Translations under genes and position numbers: made by a program
Assembly: GCF_030272615.1 (NCBI RefSeq)
Contig: NC_081413.1
Coordinates: 156,301,349-156,365,348, forward strand
DNA from: Cryptomeria japonica
Taxonomy: Eukaryota; Streptophyta; Pinopsida; Cupressales; Cupressaceae
Reading direction: 5' to 3'
DNA: 64,000 nucleotides
The notes under the pieces: model-generated
The model's database searches: none
Seen by the model: only the letters and a program-made list of their open reading frames with translations
What the model was told of the DNA's origin: nothing
Shown: in pieces, positions 23,704 to 34,600 of the stretch
Numbering within the stretch: the stretch's first letter is position 1
Layout of the letters: each line of letters starts with the position of its first letter

Positions 23704-24176
23704 ATCCAATCTAGAATATCATGCTCTTGGAGCCCGCTTCATTCCATAAAGAGACTTTTTAAATCTACACACAAAGTCTAGTTTATCTTAACAGTGAAAC
23801 CCTTATAAATGTTCAACATAGACCTCTTCCTCTAACTCTCCATTTAGAAATGTAGATTTAACATCCAATCTGGTAAACCTTGAAGTTCTTAAATGCTAAC
23901 AATGCCAAAAACATGCTAATAGACTCTAATATTCTTGTTGGATCAAATATCTCCTCAAAATCCACTCCTTCAACTTCATCATATCCATTGCATACTAATC
24001 TGACCTTATTATGAATAACTTTTCCTTCTTCATTCAACTTATTTCTAAAGACCAATCTGGTACTAGTTACATTTTTATTTTTAGGTATCAAAACCAACTC
24101 CCATGTTTCACTATTTTTAATCAAAGATAGCTCTTCCTCAATAATATCTAGCCAAACTTTCACTTTTCTTGCCTTT
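23704..24176 (-). pseudogene. Ty1/copia RT remnant, minus strand (proximal part)
   Basis: Minus-strand text includes an open stretch 24163-23858 with TWELVLIPKNKNVTSTRLVF and VDFEEIFDPTR, the conserved start of copia reverse transcriptase, followed by a SLYGMKRAPRA-like segment near 23740. It continues the RT-RNase H remnant at 13431-14497; the junction is where the gypsy-type element entered. Its upstream part is cut by another LTR at 24177. Stops are present, so it is dead. Confidence 0.8.
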
Positions 24177-25278
24177 TGTAATGGTGAAAATTAAGGTTTC
24201 ACCATAAGAATGTTGTAAAACCGTTAATTTTGCTTAATTACCATCACATTAGGGAAAGATGGGAATTTGATAGATCTAAGACTAATAGGTCTATATTTTG
24301 ATCTAATTCTAGGCCTCCTTAATAGGTCTCTTCTTTCCCTTGAATGGAATTGTAAAGGATTAGGGTGAAATAGTGAAGTATTGAAGAGATTGGGCATAAA
24401 CAATGAGCTACAATTATTGCATGGAGCCACAAACTTGGATCGTGTCAAAGGAATATGATTCGGATCTGCTCCCCAAAATTTGGCCTAAGTTATTGGGACT
24501 GTGGTAGTGGTCACCTTGGTCCTCCTAACTTTTTTTCATCCAAAAGGGAACCTATCCGTCTATGTGAATCTCGTCATTCCTCCAAAACGCAACACTGTAC
24601 CTATTCTTGCACACAGTAAAAAGGGGAAAATTGTTGGGAACCTTGAATAAATAAATGCAAATACTGAAATAAATAATGGAAAGATATACCTCAAATCTGC
24701 AATTGTTGATGATGATGTTTTCTTCTTTGAATGTAATCACATATGTTGTATGAAATGACATGAACATGACAAAACCCTAATCACACACGCATGCTTGCAT
24801 ATGAATAATGTAATTTTGCTCCGCAATGGTTGAATGAAGAATACAGTGTCTTGAAGATCTCTAAAAATGCTTGATAATGAATGCTTCATGGATGCAAGGA
24901 ACCGATTGCTTAGGTTGGATAGATTGCTTGAAATGTTATAATTGATAGATAAAATTAGGTTGATCAAATCTCTTTATATAAGGGTATCTAGGTAAATTAC
25001 TAATTAGGTTGACCTCCAATGGTCATGTAGAGCCACAAAGATAAATTCCCATCGGACAGATATGACCCTTGCCCTAATTCAAATTTGGGCCCCTTTGATA
25101 GGGACCATGGTGTTGGGCACCATGATCCTTTTGTAGAAGGGACCAAAATGAAGCCTCAAGGAGAGGGGTACCCCAGCAAGGAACCCACCAATGGGTGTCC
25201 ATGGCATCAGAACTAGAGAATAAGCACAAAACAAAATTAGATAGGTGATGAGAATAAGACACGCTAAAGTAGGGGCAC
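24177..25278 (-). mobile_element. 3' LTR (major part) of an inverted gypsy-type element
   Basis: On the + strand it starts TGTAATGGTGAAAATTAAGG, the reverse complement of the LTR end CACCATTACA seen at 23703. It carries the same internal landmarks as the + strand family in inverse order, though clearly diverged. The last 43 bases or so of this LTR lie at 43642-43684 because the 18.4-kb element entered at 25278. Together with 22524-23703 it forms an inverted LTR pair separated by only 473 bp. Confidence 0.75.
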
Positions 25279-26740
25279 TGTATGCGGGAAAAGTGAGCTA
25301 ATAAAAATTAATATGTGAAAATATTGTTAGAAACTAGTCCACACACACACAGAACTTCTTGATGCAAGCTATGGAGTAACGTAGTGTTACTCAGCTTCCC
25401 AAGGAGGGTCCCATGGTTCTCTATCTCACAATGTCCCTCAAACCAATGTTTTTGCTCTCAGATCACTGAGCAAAATGGTTTAGGGATGGCAAATATGAGA
25501 ACGAGAGATGCTTTTGATTGATTTTAGTATGAGATGTGTTGTAAGCTATGTATGATGCTAAAATGCAATAAACTAACTATAAGATGACAAGGTTAGTAAA
25601 CAAACTATCCTAGCATACTATATTTAGTCTATGATTGAACTAAAATGATAAAGAAATTATTCTAAACATGCATATTAGTCTAATTCCTGATCTAAAAGAG
25701 GCTAAATGATGAGCATATATGAAATGAAAGCTTGAAAGAATTTGAGCATAAGTGTGATGCTTCAAATTTGAAAGATGATTGTTTAGAATGGAGGAATGAG
25801 AGCTCTATTTATAGCAAAAACAGGGCAATGGATGGTCAGGATTGAAAGGTTTAATCAAGGGCCAGGTTTGAAAGTTGGGGATCCATGTGCACAATTGGCA
25901 CCAATAAAATGGTGACAAGTGTCAACATAGGATAGGGTTGAGAAAAGAGGTTGGAGACATTAAAGGCCTGAGAAGACCTCATGGTTATCTAAAGGCTAAG
26001 GGTCAAGTCTAAGTTAGGCTTACCCACTGGATTAAGAGTTAATCCAAGGATAAACCTTTGTGCAAATGATTAAGAGATAATCATGGTCAAAGCATTAATG
26101 GCCTGATGAGACCCTTGGGTTGGATAGAGGTTGAGTCAAAACAAATGTTTTAACCATGTGGGAAGGTTTGAATTAACCATTAATGGTTATTGGAGACTTT
26201 GGGGATTAAGTGGTTGAAGATTGGAAGCCTTTAATGGTTTTCCAAGACTTTAAGGGTTTTAGTGGTTGAAGGTTGAAAACCTTCAATGGTTATCCAAGAC
26301 TTTGGGTCATTTGAGAAGTGACCTCCCTTTGCTTAGGGATGTGACAAAGTTTAGGGGAGGGTTAGGTTAATTAGAAGCGATTAGAAGATTCTAGAAGGGA
26401 TTAGAAAGGGGTTTGGGATTTTGCAAGTGGATGGGGAGATAATAGGATTTAATTAAATGATTTAATTCATTCAATTTGGTTATAATTAAATAAATTTGAT
26501 TTATTCAATTTGGGATAACTATTTAATTAAATTTGAATTTAATTAAAAGTGGATAGGAGGATTTATTTGAATAAAATGATTTATTCATTAAATGGTATAG
26601 TGAATTTAATTTAAATAAATTGAGTAATTTACTTAATTAAATAGAAGAATGTGGATAATTTAATTAAATTGGATTTAATCAAATAGAGAAATGAACATAA
26701 AATATTCATTTAGGAATATGGTCATTTTTATACGTCTACA
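25279..26740 (-). mobile_element. 3' LTR (minus orientation) of the Tat element
   Basis: It is 1,462 bp, + strand TGTATGCGGG ... TACGTCTACA, and equals 42175-43636 in length. Observed differences are few, nearly all transitions. Within it, a unit of about 60 bp around GACTTT(G/A)(G/A)GG...GTGGTTGAAG repeats about two and a half times near 26190-26310. The last 300 bp are very AT-rich with TTAATTAAA words. Confidence 0.95.
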
Positions 26741-26754
26741 TTTTGCCCCTCTTT
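26741..26754 (-). promoter_or_regulatory. Polypurine tract
   Basis: Minus strand AAAGAGGGGCAAAA directly adjoins the 3' LTR. It serves as the primer for plus-strand DNA synthesis and confirms that gag-pol on the minus strand is the sense strand. Confidence 0.85.
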
Positions 26755-26886
26755 GAAGTGACGTGTGTGCACATGTTATTTCAAAGAAAAATGATGTGTT
26801 TTTGTGATTTATGATCAAATGCAATTTTTGTGTCGCTCTTTTAATTTGCCAGTGATGCCCTAGATTCAATGTGATGTGATGCCCCC

Positions 26887-26996
26887 TCGGGAGATGAATC
26901 AATTTTTTTGAAAATTTTTGATTTAAATTGATGAAGTTCGTATGATGTGTAGGATTCCGTGCTGGTAGAAAGTGTGTAAATTGATTCATCTCCCGA
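26887..26996. repeat. Perfect 19-bp inverted repeat with 72-nt loop
   Basis: TCGGGAGATGAATCAATTT at 26887-26905 is exactly complementary to 26978-26996. It lies between the polypurine tract and the predicted TATA box of the antisense gene. It could form a hairpin in either transcript or DNA. It is not explained by the known retrotransposon signals. Confidence 0.9.
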
Positions 26997-27075
26997 TAAA
27001 TTACATCTGATTTGGTATAGGGGAGACCGTGACCATATTACAGGTCCAGTTGGCTAACCCTAATTTCATTTTCCT

Positions 27076-27085
27076 CTTATAAAAG
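27076..27085 (+). promoter_or_regulatory. Predicted TATA box of the antisense gene
   Basis: CTTATAAAAG followed by GGG, a good plant TATA match, 75 bp upstream of the proposed start codon at 27160. A start site near 27110 would leave a leader of about 50 nt. This is a prediction from sequence alone. Confidence 0.5.
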
Positions 27086-27321
27086 GGGAAAAGGGGTCGA
27101 TTTAAAGTCATTTGTGCTTTATTGACTTTGAAGAAAAGAGAATTTGGTCTGGAGAGAAAATGCCTATTCCTTATCACAGACACCGTTTCGAGCGCGTTCG
27201 GAGGTACCGGAGACCAGTAGCGCGTGGACCACCAGTAAGTCAACCTTTTTGACCCCTTTTGAATTTTTCATTTTGTCGTTTTCAGGTTTTTTTTTATTTT
27301 TAAACTTCGGGTTTTTCGTTT

Positions 27322-27776
27322 TAGCGCGTATAGGGTCAACTGTAGCGCATACGAAATGTAGAATAGCGCATCAGATTTAAATTTAAAAGTTGCGTCCGAA
27401 AATGCTTAGTTGGCGCATAGGATCTGTAGGTTAGCACGTATAGATAAAATAGCGCATACAAAGGCTCGGTTAGCGCGTAGGGGAAACAGGGTAGCGCGTA
27501 GGTATGACCTAGCGCATAGGAGCTGCCGAAGTTCGCATAGGAAAAGGGGTTTAGCGCGTAGGATTAACCTAGCGCATAGGGCTAAAAGGGTAGCGCCTAG
27601 GAGGGATAGAGTAGCGCGTAGATAGGTTCTAGCGCATAGGACAGAGTAGTTAGCGCAATGGAAGAAAAGAGTGGCGCGTAGATATATTCTAGCGCATAGG
27701 CCAAATAGGTTAGCGCGTAGGACAAACAGCCTAGCGCATGGGTTTGTTTTAGCGCAGTGAAGGTCTGTTTTAGCGC
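27322..27776 (+). repeat. Phased TAGCGC array A, within intron 1 of the antisense gene
   Basis: Eighteen exact TAGCGC copies and about five one-base variants occur in + orientation. Starts are 27322, 27343, 27364, 27450, 27471, 27492, 27510, 27552, 27570, 27591, 27612, 27630, 27651, 27690, 27711, 27732, 27750 and 27771. Steps repeat as 21, 21, 18, a 60-bp superperiod. The motif extends to TAGCGC(G/A)TA(G); the roughly 12-bp spacers differ from unit to unit. It lies wholly inside the predicted first intron. Confidence 0.95.
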
Positions 27777-27986
27777 ATCCAAGAAAATTTGCAGTTTTGG
27801 CTGAGTTTGAAAAGTTGTGTTTTTGTGTGTCTGTCATGTTTTTGATGCTTTTATCCAAGATGAGTATTTGTATAACTTGTTTTGATGTGCAATTTTCCAA
27901 GTTATGTATAGATTATCAAGCTGTTGTTTTGATCAAAAAAATGATGTATTTGCGTTTGTCGGTTTCAAGTTCAATGTGTATGAAAG

Positions 27987-28151
27987 CCTGAGTTGTGTTA
28001 CAAGCTGATATGGGTTGGAAACTTGAGTTGTTTTACAAGTTTTGATATGGGTGGGAAACTTGAGTTGTTTTACAAGTTTATGTGATTTTGGTACTTGAGT
28101 TGTTTTACAAGTTTTGATATGGTTTTTGAAGAACTTGAGTTGTGTTACAAG
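27987..28151 (+). repeat. Five copies of a CTTGAGTTGTTTTACAAG unit
   Basis: Copies start near 27987, 28021, 28058, 28093 and 28133, 34-40 bp apart. Each unit has CTTG/CAAG ends that can pair. The block ends about 40 bp before the acceptor of intron 1 of the antisense gene, so it may hold the branch-point region. Confidence 0.85.
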
Positions 28152-30254
28152 TTGATATGAAATGATAGGATTTTGAACTTTGATTGCAGATGAGCAAATT
28201 ATTTCATGTTGTTGATGTAAGTTTTATTTTGATATCTTTGTGTTGATATGGAAACTGATATTGGATTTGTTTTTGTTTGTCGACAGGACCGATTAGGTAT
28301 CGTGCAGTCGAGGGAGAGATTCCCGAAACCATGGACGTTGATACCACGTCTGTCACAGGCAGACTTGGACATTATAAAGAGATGTGGATTGTCCTCTTTG
28401 CTAGATATGCCTCGGTTTACTGTGAACCGGGGACTTTTGACAGCGTTGGCAGAGAGGTGGCATAGCGACACAAACACCTTTCATTTTGCCACTGGAGAGA
28501 TGACAGTGACACTGGAGGATTGCTACCGGATTTTGCGCATTCCTATGGTAGGGGCACTGCTACCCTACGAGCAGACAGAGGAGGGCGACACAGAGGCACT
28601 GCGCCGTATATTTCATGATGAGAGTGTCTGTGGCTATGAGATCCCTTGGCAGGAGTTTTTGGATCTGGATTATGCACCGCTGCCATCTGTATTGGCAGGC
28701 TTCATTGGGGGATTCCTTTGTCCTGATCGCAGGTCAAAGGGATTTTCAGTAGGATGGGGGCTGGTTTTGGAGCAGATGGTTACACAGGGTCGGAGATTTG
28801 CGTGGGGGTCAGCGATGTTGGCCCATCTTTATAGGAGCCTTCATGAGGTAGTATACCTCGGTTATGGGAGCTTATCAGCGGGTGTGACCCTATTACAGGT
28901 ATGGTGCTGGGAGCACATCCCAGTAGCGAGGCCATTGGCAGACAGAGATAGGCCCGTAGGCGCAGCATACGCCTATGGATATAGAGGCCTAGTTGTCCAG
29001 CGTAAGCTGGGCAAACTAGAGCACTGGAGGAGAGTGTTCGATGACATAGATACGGTCACCTAGAGACCGTATACAGACTGCGAGGTATGGGCTGAGGATG
29101 GTATGGAGATGCCTTTCGTTTTCATGACGAGGTATCTGATTGGGAGGACTCCGTTCGTTATTGAGCGGTTTTTGGTTACCCGAGTTTTGCGACAGTTCGG
29201 GAGGCAGTAGGGGATTCCACAGGGAGCGTGCTTGTATGCACGACGGCAGCAGGATGTGGCCGATTGGGGGCCGACTATTGATAATGTCGTGGCCATAGAG
29301 GAGTTTACAGGGTTAGCTGGACAGGTCTGGGACTATGCCCCAGAGATACAGGATGTCGGGATGACAGAGGAGTTTGCCCGTTTGTTTACTGCGCGGGCAA
29401 TGGCGAGGATCTCAGATCCCGAGGAGATGAGGCCAGCATTTGATTCGGATGGAGAGGAGGGGGGAGATGATGGAGATGACAGAGACGATGGAGATGATGG
29501 AGGAGGTAGAGGAGCCAGGGGGAGGCAGGGTGGCAGAGGTGTGCAACGGGCGGTACGACAGGGTAGGATTGAGAGGGGGAGAGGAGGTTTGGCCATTGGA
29601 GCCGGGAGAGAGGGGAGAGTGACAGAGGTTTTGGCGGCAGTGGGGGGTGAGGAGGAGATGGTGAGACCAGCTCAGAGGAGGAGGGTAGATATACTCCCAC
29701 CTCTAGTACCGAGGACAGGGCGAGTGGGAGGGGCTCCTCCAGCACAGGGACCATTGCGGGTTCGAGTGCCGGGTCATGTAGAGGATGCACAGATCCGGAC
29801 CCTATAGATTACTGTGCAGCAGCTGCAGGCACAGATTTTGACCTATCAGCGGCAGATTTCGCAGTTGACCGTTGAGAGAGATACGGAGATAGAGTGGCGG
29901 GGTCGAGCGGAGGAGGCCTTGGCGAGTGTACAGAGAGCAGCGGCGGGTGGTCCATTGAGAGACACCCTGAGAGAGCTGACACGGAGAGTACAGGAGGTTG
30001 AGTATTATAGGCGGCATTATGAGGCTGCAGTACCCAAAGAGCGACGTGTAGAGAGTTTTGCACAGTCGAGATCGAGTCGATCTCGAACTGCCGGGACACG
30101 ATCTGAGAGCCGAGGAGTGATAGGGCCAGCGAGACAGGACCCTCCTGCAGATCCGGGGGCGAGTGTATCTGGAGCTAGGCAGGATCCTCCTGGAGATCCA
30201 GGGGCAGGTGCATCCGGAGCGAGACCATCTCCATCAGGGGATAGTCATACTTGA

Positions 30255-31632
30255 GAGACATGGTCTCTGTTGTATTTTTGAGCATTGTACTCTTTGTACT
30301 GGACACAGTTTTGATATATTTTGTACATTTTGGATCATGTTTGAGATATATATATATGGATGGCACCATTTTTTATCATGTGATGTGTAGATGGATGCAT
30401 GTTTATGTGTGCTAGTTCCTTTTCATATGATGATGTAATGTTTACATAGATGTATGATGCAGGATGTATGCTTTTATATGCTGTGAGATGTATCTTGAAA
30501 ATGAGATGTATGATTTAATATGTGACTAATTGTAATATGATATGATGTAAAAAAATGATGTAATAATGATGCAAAATGATATGTAATGAATGATATAAGA
30601 ATGATATGTAACTAATTGTAAAATGATATGCAACTAATTGTAAAATGATATGCAACTAATTGTCTTTGGAGCATCTCTCATTCTGTATTTGTCATCCGAT
30701 ATAACCATTTATTTGCTTTCTTTGTAAATATCATCATGGAGCATTTATCGATTTTTGGATATGTTGAAAATTTATACAAGCATAATGGTATAATTGAACC
30801 ATAATGACCTGAGTAAAATTTACATGATATTTGATTTTGCAAGATAGCACAAGCGTCAAGGTATAATTGAACCAGGATGACCTGAGTGCGTATTGCGTAA
30901 ACATACAAGATTAGATCATTTATATGCGTGAAATGGAATCAGGCCTTCAGTGATATGGATCACGTCTCGAGGCAAATATTCACACAATACAAGTGATCGC
31001 CTCCCAGACAGAAGACTAAGAAAAATTTTGGAAGTTCCTCATGATCTCTGGCTTTGGAGCTTTTGATGAGATAAGGAGAAGATTCCAATTTATTTTTAAA
31101 AAGTTCAAAATGCAAAATAATCAAGACTTTAATGTGATAATGCAACATTGAGTACTTCAGAAAATCATCCATCCTTGAGTTTTTTGTGTATTGTTTTTGT
31201 TTTGGTTGTTGCGATGAAGTGTAGTTGTGTTTGTTGGATGTCCTGTGTCTGAGGTTTTGCAATAGTTGGCATGTCTTGAATGTTTTGCAAATGTTTGAAC
31301 AGTTTAATGCCTCTAGATGAGTGTTCTTTTGGATATGATTATGTACAGTGATTTCCAAGCCATGGTGAAATGTGATAGATACAGATGGATAACTCAGGAT
31401 AGTGACTACGCTAAGTATGTCCTAAATGGATATATGCTAAGTGTCGGGCGATGGCCGATAGTGTTTTGATGGATAAAATGACATGGATATAGATAAAGGA
31501 GCCGGTTTTTCACAAGGGCGCCTGTTTACCAGGTTTTCACCATTTGTTTTTATTGTACTTTGTATTTTTGCTTTTTCTGGATTTTTTTTATTTTTTTGTT
31601 TGTTTTTGGCTTTTTCCGTGCACTAGGCTACC
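30255..31632. other. Convergent 3' regions of the two element genes
   Basis: The antisense gene ends at 30254 and gag-pol (minus) ends at 31633, so the two transcripts converge here. The stretch has no convincing frame. Around 30530-30662 an AAAATGATATG(C/T)AACTAATTGT unit of about 28 bp repeats three times, amid ATG-rich low-complexity DNA. Polyadenylation sites for both genes are expected here, but I cannot point to exact ones. Confidence 0.5.
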
Positions 31633-34600
31633 TTAAGTATAGTACTTCTTCAGATGAATGCTGTTAGTTGGATCATCAAGCACATCTCCCTCAGAATTTG
31701 TGAGCTGATAGGCACCTAATCCATAAACTGAAATGATGACATAGGGACCCAACCAGTTAGGTTCAAATTTCCCTTTCTTTTCTCTATCTTGCTGATTTCT
31801 TGGATTTTCTTTTAGGACTAGATCACCAACTTTGAAGTTACGAGGAATGACCTTATGATTGTAGCTCCTGCACATGCGTTGCTGATATGCTTTGAGATGA
31901 GTATAAGCATGTTGGCGTCTTTCATCTAATAGTTCCAGTTCTTGCAGTCGGTTAACTCGATACTCTTCATCTGGAATCAAACCTTTCAAAGAGACTCTAA
32001 GAGATGGAATTTCTACCCCCAAGGGTAAAATAGCCTCTGATCCATATACCAATGAATATGGTGTTGCCCCTGTAGGTGTGCGAATGCTGGTCCTGTAGGT
32101 CCAAAGTGCTGGATTGAGTTGTACGTGCCAATCTTTGCCTGCATCATTCACTGTTTTCTTGAGAATTTTTAGGATTGTTTTGTTAGATGCTTCTGCTTGA
32201 CCATTTCCCTGTGGATAGTATGGTGTAGAAAACCGATGTTGGATTTTGAATTTTTCACATAGTTCCTACACATCTTGGTTTTTGAAAGGTCGCCCATTAT
32301 CTGTGACGATTGAACTTGGAATACCATATCTGCAGATCAGATAATTTAGGATAAAAGAGGCAATTTGTTTCCCGGTCACTGTGGTCATGGGAACCGCTTC
32401 GATCCATTTGGTAAAGTATTCTGTTGCAGTTATAATGAACTTGTGTCCATTTGAAGAGGACGGATGAATTTTGCCAACTAGGTCCAGTCCCCACTGACAA
32501 AAGGGCCATGATGTTGTAAAGGGCTGCAGTTCCTGTGCTGGTGCATGTATCAGATTGCCATGGATCTGGCATTTAAGACATTTCTTGGCAAAGTGATATG
32601 AATCTTTCTCCATTGTAGGCCAGTAGTATCCCATTCGGAGAAGCTTTTTAGCAAGAGTAGTGCCACTTGAATGTGTGCCACAAATACCTTCATGAAGCTC
32701 GTGTAAAGCTGAATCAGAATCATTACAATCAAGACAACGAAGAAGAGTACCATCTAGACCTCGACGATATAAGGTATCAGTGGTAAGGGTGTAACGGGCA
32801 GCTTGTCGGATAAAGTTACGTTTTTGGTTACGGGATTGGTCAATGGGTAAGATATTATGCTTGAGGTAGTCGCATATCGGTCCATATAGCGGAGAATCGG
32901 AACCAGTCAAGGCATAGATAACATGGGATTTAGAGTGGTCATAGGCGGGGGAGAACAGTTGCTCTACCAGGAACTCATAACGACTCTGTTGCTCAGGAAT
33001 TTGTAGTAACGAAGCGATTGTAGCCATTGCATCGGCTGCTTTGTTGTTCAACCTTGGTATTTGCTCAAAGGTGATGTGCACAAAATACTGTTTGAAGTCA
33101 TCCACCATTCGTTTGTAAGGTAGTAGCTTGTCGTCCTTTGTCTGATAGTTGTTATTAATTTGATTAATGACCAGTTGTGAGTCTCCATAGACTTTTAACT
33201 CTGTGATTTTCCATTCTACAGCCATTTTGATGCCAATGACCAGTGCTTCATATTCAGCCACATTATTTGTGCATGGAAACATAAGTCTGTATGATTTTGG
33301 CATAGTGTGTCCTTCAGGAGTCATGAACAGAATGCCGGCACCTGAACCATGTTGAGTATAGGATCCGTCAAAGTATAGGGTCCATTGTTTAGTAGAAAGA
33401 ACAAGTACATCCCTGTCTGGAAATTCAACCTCCATGGTTTGTTTGCCTGGTAGCGGTGCTTCGGCCAATTGATCTGCAATTGCTTGTCCTTTGATGGCTC
33501 GTCTTTCTGTGTATTGGATGTCGAATTCACTGAGAATCATGACCCATTTAGCCAATCGGCCTGTAAGAGCGGCTTTGCTGAGTAGATATTTGAGAGGATC
33601 AATTTTTGCAACTAGCTTTTTGGTGTGTGCTAGCATGTAATGTCGGAATTTCTGAGATGCAAAGACTACTGTTAGACAAGCCTTTTCAATAAATGTATAG
33701 TTGAGCTCATAGCCATTCAATGTTCTACTGATGTAGTATATGGCACGTTCCTGTCCTTGTTGATCTTCTTGTGCCAATAGTGCCCCCAGTGAAATATCTG
33801 TTGTTGAGATATATAGAATAAGTGGCTTTCCAGCAACTGGTGGATTCATCAGGTACTGTTTAATTTGGTAAAAAGATTCTTCACACTTAGCCTCCCATTT
33901 GAAGGGTACATTTTTGTGTAGCAAATAGTTAAATGGTAGACTTTTATCTGCTAGCTGAGCGATGAATCGCCGGATTGATTGAAGTCGTCCCTATAGAGAT
34001 CTGAGTTGACTAATATTTCGTGGTGGTGGCATTTCCATGATGGCTTGTACCTTTCCTGGATCAACTTCAATACCTTTAGCTGATACTATGTAGCCTAGTA
34101 ACTTGCCTGATGTAACCCCGAAGACACACTTCTTAGGGTTGAGTCGGACTTGGAATTTTTGCAATCGATCAAAGATCTTTGTTAGGATGCCGAGATGTTC
34201 AGCTCTGGTGAAGGATTTTGCTAGTAAATCATCCACATAGTCTTCCATAAATGTGTGCATCATATCATGGAAGATGGTTGTCATTGCTCTTTGATAAGTG
34301 GCCCCTGCATTCTTTAAGCCAAAAGGCATGACATTCCAACAGTACATCCCCCAAGGACAGGTGAATGCTGTTTTATCTTGATCTTCAGGAGCTATCTTAA
34401 TTTGGTTATAACCTGAGAAACCATCCATTAGTGAGAGCATTGCATGGCCTGCTGTGAGATCTACAATTATGTCGATACTTGGCAGAGGAAAGTCATCTTT
34501 TGGACAAGCTTTGTTAACGTCTCTGAAGTCAGTGCATATTCTGATACTACCATCCGGTTTTGATACTGGAACGATATTGGATATCCACTCTGCATAGTCA

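Larger units (their letters stand above)
27160..30254 (+). pseudogene. Antisense gene with plant mobile domain (PMD), three exons, three in-frame TAG
   Basis: The proposed gene has exon 1 at 27160-27234 (arginine-rich, MPIPYHRHRFERVRR), exon 2 at 28190-28216 and exon 3 from 28287. The donors are GTAAGT (27235) and GTAAGT (28217) and the acceptors are TTGCAG (28189) and CGACAG (28286). All junctions are phase 0, so the frame is kept. Exon 3 encodes an aminotransferase-like plant mobile domain (TVTLEDCYRILRIPMVGALL, later WEHIPVARPL). It is followed by an acidic Gly/Asp/Arg tract, a coiled coil near 29814-30010 and a Ser/Arg and PPADPGAS-like tail. Stops TAG at 29061, 29208 and 29805 interrupt one otherwise continuous frame ending TGA at 30252. 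Extra antisense frames, some with PMD, are reported in Tat-lineage elements. The domain's biochemical role is unknown; it is transposase-related and may bind DNA. Confidence 0.75.

Noticed and set aside
14498-23706. GTATC/CAATC as the target duplication of the gypsy-type element
   Set aside because: Only three of five bases agree; ATCTA/ATCCA fits better but requires a two-base loss at the LTR start, so no duplication is asserted.
27406-27900. Open frame of 164 codons on the minus strand across array A, with a repeating Cys-Ala-Arg/Leu-Arg-Ala pattern
   Set aside because: The 21- and 18-bp steps are multiples of three, which keeps several frames open by itself. Arrays B and C have 20-, 22-, 73- and 75-bp steps that break any frame, so a coding origin of the motif is unlikely.
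29333-29790. Minus-strand proline- and leucine-rich frames within the PMD gene
   Set aside because: They mirror the Gly/Glu/Arg-rich coding region of exon 3 and have no independent support.
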